In this document: positions 1-8,926 of the stretch, in pieces
How positions within the stretch are numbered: position 1 is the stretch's first letter
Layout: each line of letters opens with the position of its first letter
Made by a program: the position numbers and the translations under genes
Notes under the pieces: generated by a model
The model's database searches: none
What the model saw: only the letters and a program-made list of their open reading frames with translations
Told to the model about the DNA's origin: nothing
Source: an uncultured Shimia sp.
Lineage (GTDB): Bacteria > Pseudomonadota > Alphaproteobacteria > Rhodobacterales > Rhodobacteraceae
DNA length: 64,000 nucleotides
NCBI RefSeq assembly: GCF_947498095.1
Contig: NZ_CANMJE010000003.1
Span: 434,001-498,000, forward strand
Direction of reading: 5' to 3'

Positions 1-1049
1 GCGTCTTTATCCTCTTGATCCTGTGCATCGCCATCGGTGGCGCGCTTACGCTCTTTGCCGCGCGCACCAACAAACTGACCGAGGGCGGGTATTTCGCAAT
101 GGTCAGCCGCGAAGGTGGGCTGTTGTTGAACAACGTCCTCTTGTCTGCAGCCACAGCCATTGTCTTTGTTGGCACGCTTTACCCTTTGGCGCTGGAATTG
201 GTGACTGGTGACAAAATCACGGTCGGCGCGCCCTACTTTAATCAGGCCTTCCTGCCTGTCTTTGGCTTTGCCATGATGTTTGCGGCCATTGGCCCGTTCC
301 TGTCGTGGAAACGCGCCAACAAGACCCGGGCGGCGCGGCTCACGACGCTGGCTGCGGTCACAACCGCGACCCTTGGCGTTGTCATCATCGCCATATTTGG
401 CGTGCCAGACGTGGTCAGCCTATTCGGCATCGCTGTTGCCCTGTTCCTTGCTGTTGCGACGCTGATTGACCTTGGTCAGCGTATCGGCATCGGAAAATCG
501 CCCTTTGCCACGTCGCTGCGCCGCATGGTCGGTCTGCCGCGGTCTGCTTGGGGGCTGTATCTGGGACACCTCGGTCTTGCCATCGCCGCGGCAGGAGTTG
601 TGGCCGCAGGTCTTTGGAAAGTCGAAGAAATTCAGGTCACCCAGATCGGAACTCCGGTGTCTGTCGGAGCCTATGAATTCACGTTGACAGGTGTTGAGAG
701 TGCCAAGGGCCCCAACTATCAGTCTTCGCTTGCCACGGTCACGGTCACGCGTGGTGGTGACTTTGTCACCAACCTGCACCCCGAGCGCCGCTGGTATCCA
801 GTTGAGAAAAAACCGACCACCGAGGCGGGCATCGTCACCGTCTGGCATGGCGACTACTACGCCGTGCTCGGCGACCCTGCCGCGGCAGGCGGCTTCGTGA
901 CCCGCTATTACTACAATCCGGGCGTGCCGTGGATGTGGCTTGGCGCTGTCATTATGACCCTTGCCGGTTTGATATCTCTGGCAGATCGCCGCCTGCGCGT
1001 GGGCGTGCCTTCGGCACAGCGCCGCTTGGCAGCGCAACCGGCGGAATGA
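1..1049 (+). CDS. ccmF: CcmF, cytochrome c haem lyase subunit (C-terminal part, cut by window start)
   Basis: The reading frame is open to base 1, so only the last roughly 349 residues are present. CcmF is the integral-membrane haem lyase component that, with CcmH and CcmI, attaches haem to apocytochromes c in the periplasm. Visible are several membrane helices, the loop with SREGGLLLNNVLLS typical of this family, a periplasmic beta-rich segment (about residues 200-300 of the visible part) and a final helix (WMWLGAVIMTLAGLISLADRR) that is the usual CcmF C-terminus. The stop overlaps an ATG (ATGA at 1046-1049), but ccmH more likely starts at 1061. The haem-binding WWD region would lie upstream of the window. 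Identification rests on the conserved C-terminal pattern and the ccmH-ccmI neighbours. Confidence 0.95.
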   Translation, partial: VFILLILCIAIGGALTLFAARTNKLTEGGYFAMVSREGGLLLNNVLLSAATAIVFVGTLYPLALELVTGDKITVGAPYFNQAFLPVFGFAMMFAAIGPFLSWKRANKTRAARLTTLAAVTTATLGVVIIAIFGVPDVVSLFGIAVALFLAVATLIDLGQRIGIGKSPFATSLRRMVGLPRSAWGLYLGHLGLAIAAAGVVAAGLWKVEEIQVTQIGTPVSVGAYEFTLTGVESAKGPNYQSSLATVTVTRGGDFVTNLHPERRWYPVEKKPTTEAGIVTVWHGDYYAVLGDPAAAGGFVTRYYYNPGVPWMWLGAVIMTLAGLISLADRRLRVGVPSAQRRLAAQPAE

Positions 1050-1060
1050 GGAGCGAACCG

Positions 1061-1531
1061 ATGTTGAAGTTTCTTTGCTCAGCCCTTGTCGCCCTGACCC
1101 TCGCCACACCGGCGTTTTCGATCAATCCCGGCGAGATGTTCGAAGACCCCGCCCAAGAGGCCCGCGCGCGCGAGATTGGTCGCCAACTTCGGTGTATGGT
1201 CTGTCAGAACCAATCGATCTTTGACTCTAACGCAGGCCTCGCCAACGACCTGCGCGTCTTGGTGCGCGAGCGGATGCTCGAGGGTGATACGGACGACGAA
1301 GTGCTTTCCTATGTGGCCGACCGCTATGGCGACTACGTGTTGCTGGAACCTACCAAGTCCGCCAAAAACGCGATCCTGTGGCTGACCCCGGCTGGTGCTC
1401 TCATTTTTGGACTACTGGGCTTTGCCCTCTACATTCGGCAGCGCAAAGAGCCTCAGGCCGTTGAGGCTCTGACGGACGCGGATCGGGCCGCTGCCAAGCA
1501 CCTTCTCAAACAAAGGGATTCTAAGCCATGA
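1061..1531 (+). CDS. ccmH: CcmH, cytochrome c-type biogenesis thiol oxidoreductase
   Basis: Periplasmic membrane-anchored thioredoxin-like protein that reduces the apocytochrome CXXCH cysteines before haem ligation. The 156-residue product has a signal peptide (about residues 1-20), the diagnostic LRCMVCQNQSI motif with its redox pair at Cys45/Cys48, and one C-terminal membrane helix (AILWLTPAGALIFGLLGFALYI). I chose ATG 1061 because GAGGAG lies 8 bases upstream. An in-frame ATG at 1046 overlaps the ccmF stop but has no good ribosome site. The length matches the short CcmH form seen in alphaproteobacteria. The next gene, ccmI, starts inside the stop codon (ATGA), so the three are probably translationally coupled. 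Confidence 0.95.
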   Translation: MLKFLCSALVALTLATPAFSINPGEMFEDPAQEARAREIGRQLRCMVCQNQSIFDSNAGLANDLRVLVRERMLEGDTDDEVLSYVADRYGDYVLLEPTKSAKNAILWLTPAGALIFGLLGFALYIRQRKEPQAVEALTDADRAAAKHLLKQRDSKP

Positions 1532-2937
1532 TCTGGGCCGTTCTTTCCCTCATCGCCTTGCTTGCCGCCCTCTGGCTGGCATTGCCCTTCCTGCGCAAAC
1601 GCCAGATGGAAACGCTTGAAAGCGACTCGATCCTGTCCGTTTACCGCGATCAAGCCGAAGAGGTCGAACGCGATCTAGAAAGCGGCATGATCACCGAGGC
1701 CGAGTTTGACGCCGCCCAGGCTGAGATCGAAGCCCGCACCCTCAAGGCTGCCCGCCGCATGGACAGTGGCCTCTCGGTCTCGGGCCAGATGCCGGTGATG
1801 GCAGGCAGTATCATCGCTTTCACACTCGCCGCCGGTCTCGCGGCCTATTCTCAATTGGGCCGACCACAAATCCCTGACATGGCCTTGGCAGACCGCAAGG
1901 AAGAAGTGTTGATCCGGCGCGCTGAAGGTGGTGACATCAAGAGTCGCATTACTCTTTTGGAAGAAGCAACGGAAGAAACCCCCGACGATTTTGATACTTG
2001 GTGGATGTTAGCCCGCAGCTATGCATCGATAGAAGAACATGCTGGTGCCGCAGAGGCTTACAAACATGCCGCCCGACTTTCCAACGACAATCCCGGTGTT
2101 CTGTCCGCCTATGCCGAGGCGCTGACGCAGGCCAATGGCAACAAGGTACCACCCGCCGCACGGATCGTCTTTGAACAGGTTTTGCGTGAAAGCGAGGTGC
2201 CTGATCCTCGGGCGCGGTACTATGTGGCGCTTGCCAAGGCACAGGCGCAGGACTTTGACGGGGCGTTGCATGATTGGGCTATGCTGGCCGCCGATTCCAA
2301 ACCTTCCGATCCCTGGATGGGCATGGTGCGCAGAGACATCGTCAATATGGTGAAATTCACCGAAGGGGACGTGTTGAATTACCTGCCCAACGCCAGTGAC
2401 GAGGAAATCATCGCCTCGGGTGGAGAAGTCAAACCACCCGATACTGGTGCCATGGCCGCACGCATTGTCGATTTGCAAATTGCTCTGGATGCCGACCCCA
2501 AGAACTGGGAAGGCTGGATGGAAATGGCCGAGTTGCAGGCAGTGTTGGGAATGACCGATGCTGCCCGCGCGACCATCGAAACCGGGAAGTCCCATTTTGA
2601 GGCGGCGCCTTTCGTGCTCCAGCAGTTCGACACAGCTCTGGCCATTCTGGACGGCGAGGAACGTCGTGGCCCTGATGCCGAAGACATCGCCTCAGCTCAG
2701 GAAATGACAGCCGAGGAACAGGCCGACATGGTCGATGGCATGGTCGCAGGCCTCGCGTTACGATTGGAAGAGGATCCAGACGATGTTGCTGGTTGGGTGA
2801 TGCTGATCCGGTCTTATGATGTCATGGGCCGCGCCGACCGGGCCGAGGCCGCTTACGACACGGCGGCAAACTTCTTCGCAGACCGTCCTGAGGACCTGCG
2901 CGCCATTCGATTGGAAACTGGCTACGGGGCGAATTAA
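1528..2937 (+). CDS. ccmI: CcmI, apocytochrome c chaperone
   Basis: CcmI (CycH) holds apocytochrome c and delivers it to the CcmFH haem lyase. The 469-residue protein has an N-terminal membrane helix (residues 1-22), a cytoplasmic loop with YRDQAEEVERDLESGMI typical of the family, a second helix near residues 90-113 and then a long periplasmic TPR-type helical domain (repeats recognisable from about 150 to the end, such as DFDTWWMLARSYASIEEHAGAAEAY). The start ATG overlaps the ccmH stop by one base pattern ATGA. Its 3' end overlaps the convergent cobF stop by 4 bp (2934-2937), so no terminator space separates the two operons. Confidence 0.95.
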   Translation: MIWAVLSLIALLAALWLALPFLRKRQMETLESDSILSVYRDQAEEVERDLESGMITEAEFDAAQAEIEARTLKAARRMDSGLSVSGQMPVMAGSIIAFTLAAGLAAYSQLGRPQIPDMALADRKEEVLIRRAEGGDIKSRITLLEEATEETPDDFDTWWMLARSYASIEEHAGAAEAYKHAARLSNDNPGVLSAYAEALTQANGNKVPPAARIVFEQVLRESEVPDPRARYYVALAKAQAQDFDGALHDWAMLAADSKPSDPWMGMVRRDIVNMVKFTEGDVLNYLPNASDEEIIASGGEVKPPDTGAMAARIVDLQIALDADPKNWEGWMEMAELQAVLGMTDAARATIETGKSHFEAAPFVLQQFDTALAILDGEERRGPDAEDIASAQEMTAEEQADMVDGMVAGLALRLEEDPDDVAGWVMLIRSYDVMGRADRAEAAYDTAANFFADRPEDLRAIRLETGYGAN

Positions 2938-3686
2938 GGTTTACGGATCAGATAGATATCCATGATCCATCCGTGTTTTGCTCGCGCCTCGGCGCGGGCT
3001 TCGACAATTTTTGGGCCTGTGTCTTTCAGTGGGCCAGCCATCAGCAATTGGTCCGGCATGCCCACATAGGCGCCCCACCAAATGTCGAAACCTTCGGTCT
3101 GAAGGCTTTGGAAAGAGCATTCGCCATCCAGCATCACGGCAACCGTGTCGACCCCCTCTGGCCAGCCATGATCGCGCAATTGTCTGCCCGTGGTGATTTG
3201 CACCGGCGCCCCAAGTGAGTTCAACGGAATGGCATGGGCGGCCGTCAGCATCTGCAATGAGGTGATCCCCGGCACCACGCGAACCTCCACGTCTATGCCT
3301 TGTGCTATCACGCGTTCAGCAATCCGCAGCGTGCTGTCGTAGAGCGAAGGATCGCCCCAGACCATCAGCGCAACATGCCCTGTGTCGGGGGCATATTCAC
3401 CGATCAATTGCCCCCAAATCGCACCAAGGGCATCATGCCAGGTATTTACGCCGTCGAGATACTTGGGCGTATTTGCATCTCGTACCGGATAGTCAAACTC
3501 AACGATCCTTGGGTTGGTTTTCAGCACATTCCGCGCAATCGTCCGGCGCAAATCGGCCAGTTCGGTTTTCTCATCACCCTTACGCGGCAAAAGGATCACA
3601 TCCGCGCTTTCCAACACGCGGATGGCCTCGAGGGTCAGGTGTTCGGGGTTACCAGAGCCGATACCGACGAGAGAGAGTTTGATCAT
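2934..3686 (-). CDS. cobF: CobF, precorrin-6A synthase (deacetylating)
   Basis: S-adenosylmethionine-dependent methyltransferase that methylates C1 of precorrin-5 and removes the acetyl group in the aerobic B12 pathway. The 250-residue protein has the tetrapyrrole methylase fold opening (LSLVGIGSGNPEHLTLEAI), the LMVWGDPSLYDSTL loop and the PGITSLQMLTAAHAIPL segment typical of CobF. It is the last gene of the minus-strand run cobL-E-M-B-A-F and follows cobA after 39 bases. The ribosome site GGAGG lies 6 bases before the ATG, inside a short hairpin (CTCC-CGCC-GGAG). It ends tail-to-tail with ccmI, overlapping by 4 bp. Confidence 0.96.
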   Translation of the reverse strand: MIKLSLVGIGSGNPEHLTLEAIRVLESADVILLPRKGDEKTELADLRRTIARNVLKTNPRIVEFDYPVRDANTPKYLDGVNTWHDALGAIWGQLIGEYAPDTGHVALMVWGDPSLYDSTLRIAERVIAQGIDVEVRVVPGITSLQMLTAAHAIPLNSLGAPVQITTGRQLRDHGWPEGVDTVAVMLDGECSFQSLQTEGFDIWWGAYVGMPDQLLMAGPLKDTGPKIVEARAEARAKHGWIMDIYLIRKP

Positions 3687-3725
3687 GGGACGCCTCCGGC
3701 GGGAGTATTTGGGCCAAAATGAAGC
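3687..3725 (-). repeat. cobA-cobF spacer with hairpin around the cobF ribosome site; REP-like
   Basis: On the minus strand the spacer reads through CCCAAATACTCCCGCCGGAGG into the cobF start. CTCC (3705-3702) can pair with GGAG (3697-3694) across CGCC, placing the GGAGG ribosome site in the stem. From memory, very similar sequence (AAATACTCCCGCCGGAGG) recurs between genes in Roseobacter-group genomes, so this may be one copy of a dispersed element. That is inference; only one clear copy is in the window. Confidence 0.35.
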
Positions 3726-4448
3726 TTAGCGGCTTTCTGCCAGCTCACCAAACAGGATGATCCCCGGGGCCGTGGTGATTTCTTTCGACAATTGGTCTGC
3801 CAAAGCCTCCATCGTTGTGCGGGTCAGGGTCTGGTCCGGGTGGCTAACGTTCTCGGCCAACAAGGCCGGGCAGTCGCGGCGCAGGCCGGTCTCAAAGAGT
3901 TTCTCTGCCAGCGCTGGAAAGGTGCGCTTGGGCATGAACAATACTGTTGTGGCGCCGGGGTCGGCGAGGGATTGCAGGTGCAGATCACCTGGTAAGGCAC
4001 CTGCCACATCGTGGCCGGTCACAAATTGAACGCGACGGGCCATCAAGCGGCGGGTCAGTGGGATTTGCGCGGCGGCGGCGGCGGCACTGGCCGAAGTCAC
4101 ACCGGGGACGATCTCAAAGTCGATCCCTGCTTCGCGCAGCGCAGTGATTTCTTCTTCAAGCCGCCCAAAGATGCCGCTGTCGCCGGATTTCAGCCGCACC
4201 ACACGGCCGCCCTGTTGGGCATATTCCACCAACAGGCGGCTGACATGGTCCTGCTTGGGAGAGGGGCGCCCCGCGCGTTTGCCAACCCCCACGAGATCCG
4301 CGTCTTTCGCCGCGTGCTCTAGGATCGGACCGGAAGACAAGTCGTCGAACAGTACCGCATCGGCCTTTTGAAGCCGGTTCACGGCCTTCAAGGTCAGCAA
4401 CTCGGGATCACCGGGGCCTGAGCTTACGAAACTGACGAAACCGCTCAT
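3726..4448 (-). CDS. cobA: CobA, uroporphyrinogen-III C-methyltransferase
   Basis: Methylates uroporphyrinogen III at C2 and C7 to give precorrin-2, the entry step to corrins and sirohaem. The 240-residue protein shows the SUMT signatures: the N-terminal SSGPGDPELLTLKAVNRL loop, RLKSGDSGIFGRLEEE (usual form RLKGGDPxxFGRGxEE, so an unusual Ser in GDS) and VPGVTSASAAAAAAQIPLTRR. It is a stand-alone SUMT, not fused to a siroheme synthase. The start overlaps the cobB stop (ATGA at 4448-4445). It sits fifth in the run cobL-E-M-B-A-F, with cobF following. Confidence 0.95.
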   Translation of the reverse strand: MSGFVSFVSSGPGDPELLTLKAVNRLQKADAVLFDDLSSGPILEHAAKDADLVGVGKRAGRPSPKQDHVSRLLVEYAQQGGRVVRLKSGDSGIFGRLEEEITALREAGIDFEIVPGVTSASAAAAAAQIPLTRRLMARRVQFVTGHDVAGALPGDLHLQSLADPGATTVLFMPKRTFPALAEKLFETGLRRDCPALLAENVSHPDQTLTRTTMEALADQLSKEITTAPGIILFGELAESR

Positions 4449-5758
4449 GTGCTTGCCTCTGCAATCAAGTGAAAGAACGTGCCCGTGGCATTGCCTTTGA
4501 TAGATCCGGTCTCTGGCACCGGATTGCCGTCGGCATCGCCTACCGCCGCCAGGGGCGCGTCAGGTTCTTCCAGAATGGTGGTGTAGTGAAACTCGTGCCC
4601 GCGCAGGCGTGCGCCACTGTCAAATCCGGGCATCGGCGCGTGCAACGTGGCTTGACGATAGCCAAGGTGGAATTTGCGTTTCTCATAGCTTGTCACAAGC
4701 CCCAAAAGACCAGCCATCTTGTGCTTGATGCCGTTCTTGTCGATCAACACGTCCCCTAAAGCCATGTACCCCCCGCATTCGCCATGCACGGGGCGGGTCT
4801 CAGCGTGTTTCTTGAGGCCTGTCAGATAGTTGGAGGCTGCTGCGAGTGTGCCCGCGTGCAGTTCCGGGTACCCTCCGGGCAGCCAGACAAGATCCGCATC
4901 CGGGGCTGGGGCCTCATCCGCCAGCGGTGAGAACGGCAGGATTTCTGCACCCGCATTGCGCCATCCGGTCAGGACATGCGGATAGGTGAAGCTGAATGCC
5001 GCATCCTGTGCCAGCGCGATACGTTGCGCCGGTGGCTTGGGCAGGGTGCCGGTCGCCGCAGGACCAGCTTTGGCCGCTGCCTTGATCGCGTCCAGATCAA
5101 CATTGTCGCGCAAGAAGGCCGCATAGCCCTGAATGGCCGCTTCCAGATCAGGATGTTCTACGGCCTGGATCAATCCCAGATGCCGCTCTGGCAGTGCGAG
5201 GTCTCCGCGACGGGGCAACACGCCCAACACTTTGACGCCCGCCTGATCCATGCCCAAACGCGCCAGACGTTCATGGCGGGGAGAGGCACAGCGGTTCAGG
5301 ATCACTCCGGCAAAGGGCAGGTCCGGGTTATAGGACCGGAACCCCAAGGCGGTCGCTGCGGCCGATTGCGCCTGACCGCCCACGTCGATCACCAGAACCA
5401 CGGGCCAGCCCATTTTCAGCGCGGTTTCCGCTGAGGAGCCAAAGCCACTTTCACCGCGCGTGGCGACGCCATCAAACAACCCCATCGAGCCTTCGGCGAC
5501 GATGATATCCGCGCCCGCCGATTGCTCGGAAATGCCACCAACCAACCCCTCGTGCATCGCCCATGTGTCGATGTTGAATGACGGGCGGTGCGCTGCGGCG
5601 CGGTGAAAGGCCGGGTCGATGTAATCGGGGCCGGATTTGAACGGCTGTACGGTCAACCCGTCCTCGGCCAAAGCTCGCAAGAGGCCAAGCATTACAGTGG
5701 TTTTGCCTGTGCCAGAAGACGGAGCGGATATCAGAATGCCAGGGGCTGTTTTAGTCAT
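4445..5758 (-). CDS. cobB: CobB, hydrogenobyrinic acid a,c-diamide synthase
   Basis: ATP- and glutamine-dependent amidation of the a and c carboxylates of hydrogenobyrinic acid. The 437-residue protein has an N-terminal dethiobiotin-synthetase-like ATPase domain with the P-loop [11 protein letters not shown], the [13 protein letters not shown] motif, and a C-terminal class I glutamine amidotransferase domain with the nucleophile in [13 protein letters not shown] chose ATG 5758 because GGAG lies 8 bases upstream; an ATG at 5764 would have only 2 bases of spacing, and the longer open frame to 5848 lacks support. The start overlaps the cobM end by 8 bases and the stop overlaps the cobA start (ATGA). 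Confidence 0.95.
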   Translation of the reverse strand: MTKTAPGILISAPSSGTGKTTVMLGLLRALAEDGLTVQPFKSGPDYIDPAFHRAAAHRPSFNIDTWAMHEGLVGGISEQSAGADIIVAEGSMGLFDGVATRGESGFGSSAETALKMGWPVVLVIDVGGQAQSAAATALGFRSYNPDLPFAGVILNRCASPRHERLARLGMDQAGVKVLGVLPRRGDLALPERHLGLIQAVEHPDLEAAIQGYAAFLRDNVDLDAIKAAAKAGPAATGTLPKPPAQRIALAQDAAFSFTYPHVLTGWRNAGAEILPFSPLADEAPAPDADLVWLPGGYPELHAGTLAAASNYLTGLKKHAETRPVHGECGGYMALGDVLIDKNGIKHKMAGLLGLVTSYEKRKFHLGYRQATLHAPMPGFDSGARLRGHEFHYTTILEEPDAPLAAVGDADGNPVPETGSIKGNATGTFFHLIAEAST

Positions 5759-6545
5759 CACCATGTCTCCAACTGGACCAGGGGCTATCGGCGTTTTGCG
5801 GGCGATAGCGGCGATCGTATTCGCTTGCGTAGAGGCAGCTTTCATCAAAGCCTTCGCCCGCCAGAGCAGGCCCTACAAGGATCAACGCTGTGCGCGTGAT
5901 ATTCTCGGTCACATCACCTTTTAGATGGGCGAGGTCCGTGCGAATGACCTGCTGATCCGGCCAACTTGCACGGTAGACCACGGCCACCGGGCAATCTGCC
6001 CCATATGCTGGGGTCAGATCGGCAATCACATTGTCGAGATTGCCAATCGACAGGTGGATGGCCAGTGTCGCGCCGGTGGCAGCAAAGTTGGTGAGTGTCT
6101 CGCCTTCGGGCATGGTTGACGCGCGTCCCGGCGTGCGAGTCAGGATGACGGATTGTGCAAGGCCCGGCAGCGTTAGCTCGGTCTGCAGCGCGGCCGCGGC
6201 GGCGGCAAAACTGGGCACACCAGGTGTGACGGAAACCGGTATACCGGCTTCCCGCAACCGGCGGATTTGTTCGCCCATAGCCGACCAGACAGACAGGTCG
6301 CCGGAATGCAATCGCGCCACGTCTTGTCCCGCGTCGTGTGCAGTCTTGCACTGATCGATGATGGCATCGAGATCCAATGGCGCTGTGTTCACTATTTTTG
6401 CGCCCTCGGGGCAGTGGGACAGGATGCCCTCTGGCACCAATGACCCGGCATAGAGGCACACCGGACAAGACGCGATCAGGTCGCGGCCACGCAGGGTGAT
6501 CAGATCTGCAGCACCCGGTCCGGCGCCAATGAAATGCACGGTCAT
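5751..6545 (-). CDS. cobM: CobM, precorrin-4 C11-methyltransferase
   Basis: Methylates C11 of precorrin-4 to give precorrin-5. The 264-residue protein starts [20 protein letters not shown], the family's usual opening, and has [21 protein letters not shown] and [22 protein letters not shown], both diagnostic for CobM/CbiF. The open frame extends to 6647 but the ATG at 6545 overlaps the cobE stop (ATGA) and matches the family N-terminus, so it is the better start. It lies between cobE and cobB in a tightly packed minus-strand run. Confidence 0.96.
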   Translation of the reverse strand: MTVHFIGAGPGAADLITLRGRDLIASCPVCLYAGSLVPEGILSHCPEGAKIVNTAPLDLDAIIDQCKTAHDAGQDVARLHSGDLSVWSAMGEQIRRLREAGIPVSVTPGVPSFAAAAAALQTELTLPGLAQSVILTRTPGRASTMPEGETLTNFAATGATLAIHLSIGNLDNVIADLTPAYGADCPVAVVYRASWPDQQVIRTDLAHLKGDVTENITRTALILVGPALAGEGFDESCLYASEYDRRYRPQNADSPWSSWRHGDD

Positions 6546-6907
6546 GCGCTTGCTCCGATAGCAATGGCACAGGTCGCCAGACGGTCGGACGACACCTGCC
6601 TGTGAGTGACAAGTTCGGCTTGTGACCCAGCGGCGGCCAGAGCGCAAGCCTCGGCCACGCTGCCGGTCCCGCGATGCGTTTGGCTGGCGGCGGATTGCGT
6701 GGCGGTGTCCATTGACCGCAACGTTTCGGAATTTACCCGTGACACAGGCAGTGACAGTTCATCGACAAGGGCTGTAAAACAATCCGCGTGCGATTTGTCT
6801 AAAGGAATAGCCAGCATTTCTACGTCTTCCGCACCGGTCGCGGCAAGGGCGTCACGTAACGACTCAATCGTTGCTTTCTCGCGAAATCCAAAGCCCGCGA
6901 CGATCAT
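6542..6907 (-). CDS. cobE: CobE/CbiG C-terminal-like protein
   Basis: Small 121-residue protein starting [21 protein letters not shown], the typical opening of the CobE family (homologous to the C-terminal domain of CbiG). CobE is required for cobalamin synthesis in Pseudomonas denitrificans but its exact biochemical role is not settled; a corrin-intermediate binding role has been suggested. The glycine-rich segment [24 protein letters not shown] near the C-terminus matches the family core. The ATG at 6907 overlaps the cobL stop and the stop overlaps the cobM start, both ATGA. The longer frame to 6949 is within cobL and has no support. Confidence 0.92.
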   Translation of the reverse strand: MIVAGFGFREKATIESLRDALAATGAEDVEMLAIPLDKSHADCFTALVDELSLPVSRVNSETLRSMDTATQSAASQTHRGTGSVAEACALAAAGSQAELVTHRQVSSDRLATCAIAIGASA

Positions 6908-8103
6908 TTGACGACGCTCCACTGCACGATGGGATAGGATGATTTCCAACCGCGTTTGCGACCCAAAGGCTGCGATTGCGCCAACTCAACACGTAGCATG
7001 TCACCACCTTTGGCCTCATGCCATTGCGCCAAAAGCGCTTCGGCCTCCAGCGTGACCGCATTGGCCACCAGTCGCGCGCCTTTTGGCATGGCCGCCCAGA
7101 CGGTCTCAAGCATCTCGTCGCTAATTCCGCCGCCGATGAATACGGCATCAGGCGCAGGTAAATCGGCCAACGCCTCAGGTGCGCTGCCGGTCACGACTTG
7201 CAGTCGATCGACGCCCAGATGGGCCGCATTTTGTGTAATGCGCGCAGCGCGTTCCGGGTTGATCTCAACTGTGGTGGCGGCACAGGTCGGGTGCGCCAAA
7301 AGCCATTCAATGCCGATGGACCCAGAGCCACCGCCAATGTCCCAAAGATGTTCGCCGGGGCAGGGGGCCAGGGCGGACAAGGTCAAGGCCCGCACCGGAC
7401 GCTTGGTGATCTGCCCATCATTGTCGAACAGAGTATCAGAACGACCCGAGGCCAGAGAAACAGTTGCGCCAGTTCCAGCAACCTCAAGGCCCAGGCAAAC
7501 CGGGTGTAGCACATTGATCAGATCATAGGTGCTTGCAAGTGCCGACCGAACTCGCTCGCGTGGCCCGCCGAGGGCTTCTAAGACGTGCAAGGTGGTGTCG
7601 CCAAAGCCAGCGTCGCGCAGCCACTGCGCCAACTCTGCAACGGCTGCGCCATCGCGCAATGTGGTCAGCAGCTTCTGGCCGGTGAACAGATGCGGTCGCA
7701 ACCGTGCAAAGGGGGCAGCATGTAACCCGAAACACGGTGTCTTTTCCAACGCCCAACCCAAAGTCGCAGCCGCCCGAGAGAAGGTTGAGGGCGCGGGCAG
7801 GGTGCGCCACTCGCTGGGGTTCAGATGGCGGGCGATCACGGCGCCGGCGCCAAACCAAAAAGGATCACCCGAAGCCAGCACCACCACGCGCCGTCCCCGC
7901 AGGGACAGCAGCTTTGGGATGCCGTCGGAAAATGGCACTGGCCAGGTCACGGTTTCTGCCGACAGATCTGGCAGCAAGTCCAGATGCCGGGCAGCGCCCA
8001 TGACGATTTCAGCGTTTTGAAGAGCGGCATGGCTTGCAGGCGACAGGCCATCCGGTCCATCTTCGCCAAGACCGACGATGGTCAGCCACGGAGTCTCAGA
8101 CAT
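6904..8103 (-). CDS. cobL: CobL, precorrin-6B C5,15-methyltransferase (decarboxylating)
   Basis: Bifunctional enzyme that methylates C5 and C15 and decarboxylates the C12 acetate. The 399-residue product joins a tetrapyrrole methylase domain (CbiE type, residues about 1-200, GLGEDGPDGLSPAS and LASGDPFWFGAGAV) to a CbiT-type Rossmann methyltransferase domain (about 215-399, DIGGGSGSIGIEWL, FIGGGIS). The start MSETPWLTIVG at 8103 has a near-perfect ribosome site AAGGAGG 9 bases upstream that lies inside the first codons of the divergent cobK. The two start codons share the tetramer CATG (8101-8104). It heads the cobL-E-M-B-A-F run, so its promoter must lie inside cobK. Confidence 0.95.
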   Translation of the reverse strand: MSETPWLTIVGLGEDGPDGLSPASHAALQNAEIVMGAARHLDLLPDLSAETVTWPVPFSDGIPKLLSLRGRRVVVLASGDPFWFGAGAVIARHLNPSEWRTLPAPSTFSRAAATLGWALEKTPCFGLHAAPFARLRPHLFTGQKLLTTLRDGAAVAELAQWLRDAGFGDTTLHVLEALGGPRERVRSALASTYDLINVLHPVCLGLEVAGTGATVSLASGRSDTLFDNDGQITKRPVRALTLSALAPCPGEHLWDIGGGSGSIGIEWLLAHPTCAATTVEINPERAARITQNAAHLGVDRLQVVTGSAPEALADLPAPDAVFIGGGISDEMLETVWAAMPKGARLVANAVTLEAEALLAQWHEAKGGDMLRVELAQSQPLGRKRGWKSSYPIVQWSVVK

Positions 8104-8836
8104 GGGCGCCAACCTCCTTGTTCTTGGCGGCACAACCGAAGCCAGCGCCTTGGCGCGCGCCCTTGCGGTTAGGGGCGTTCAGGCCACGTTCAGCTATGCG
8201 GGTCGTGTCGATACCCCGCGCGCTCAGCCGATCCCACACCGGGTCGGCGGCTTTGGAGGTGTCGACGGGCTGGCCCGCTACATTGCGGAGCATAACATCA
8301 GCCATGTCATTGACGCCACACACCCTTTTGCCGCGCAGATGAGCTGGAACGCCTTTCATGCCTGTCGGGCGGAAGCGGTTCCGTTGTTGGCGCTGACCCG
8401 ACCCCCTTGGGCTGCGCAAGCGGGCGATACCTGGCACCACGTCCCCGATATGGACGCCGCCGTGGCGACGCTGAATGGCCCGGCTGAACGGGTTATGTTG
8501 GCCCTTGGCCGCTTGCACATGGAGGCATTCGCCGCCCAAACCCAGCATCATTATGTCTTGCGCCTCGTAGATACGCCCAAAACACCGCCCGCCTTGCCAC
8601 ATCATACGGTGATCGTGGCCCGTGGCCCGTTCACGATCGATGGAGACACCGCGCTTTTTACTGAGCATGCCATTGACCGGGTGGTCTGCAAGAATGCAGG
8701 TGGCGCCGGCGCCGAGGCCAAACTGCATGCTGCCCGCGCGCTGGGTCTGCCGGTTGTGATGATCGACCGACCCGAGCTGCCGGATCGCGAGACCGTGGCG
8801 ACGGTCGACGGCGTATTTGAATGGCTTGAACAATAA
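8102..8836 (+). CDS. cobK: CobK, precorrin-6A reductase
   Basis: NADPH-dependent reductase converting precorrin-6A to precorrin-6B. The 244-residue protein starts MGANLLVLGGTTEASALARAL, where LGGTTEA is the family's N-terminal nucleotide-binding signature, and has VIDATHPFAAQMS and CKNAGGAGAEAKLHAARALGLPVVMI, also typical. The ATG at 8102 is preceded by GGAG with 8 bases of spacing, located within cobL on the other strand. It is the only plus-strand gene inside a minus-strand cob cluster, divergent from cobL and convergent with cobJ, so it must be transcribed alone from a promoter inside cobL. Confidence 0.95.
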   Translation: MGANLLVLGGTTEASALARALAVRGVQATFSYAGRVDTPRAQPIPHRVGGFGGVDGLARYIAEHNISHVIDATHPFAAQMSWNAFHACRAEAVPLLALTRPPWAAQAGDTWHHVPDMDAAVATLNGPAERVMLALGRLHMEAFAAQTQHHYVLRLVDTPKTPPALPHHTVIVARGPFTIDGDTALFTEHAIDRVVCKNAGGAGAEAKLHAARALGLPVVMIDRPELPDRETVATVDGVFEWLEQ

Positions 8837-8873
8837 CAGAATGATGCGTCCGACCGAGAGGCGTGCGAATGCA

Positions 8874-8917
8874 CCCGCCTGGGGGGCGGGCGGGCGCATC
8901 CCGGATCGCTGGCGATC
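8874..8917. other. two small inverted repeats between convergent cobK and cobJ
   Basis: The 90-base spacer between the cobK and cobJ stops holds two hairpins: CCCGCC-TGGGG-GGCGGG (8874-8890) and GGATCGC-TG-GCGATCC (8902-8917). They could slow or end transcription from either side, but neither is followed by a T-run, so I do not call them intrinsic terminators. Confidence 0.35.
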
Positions 8918-8926
8918 CGAGGCCAT

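Noticed and set aside
8874-8917. Intrinsic terminator between cobK and cobJ
   Set aside because: Stems are present but no T-run follows on either strand.
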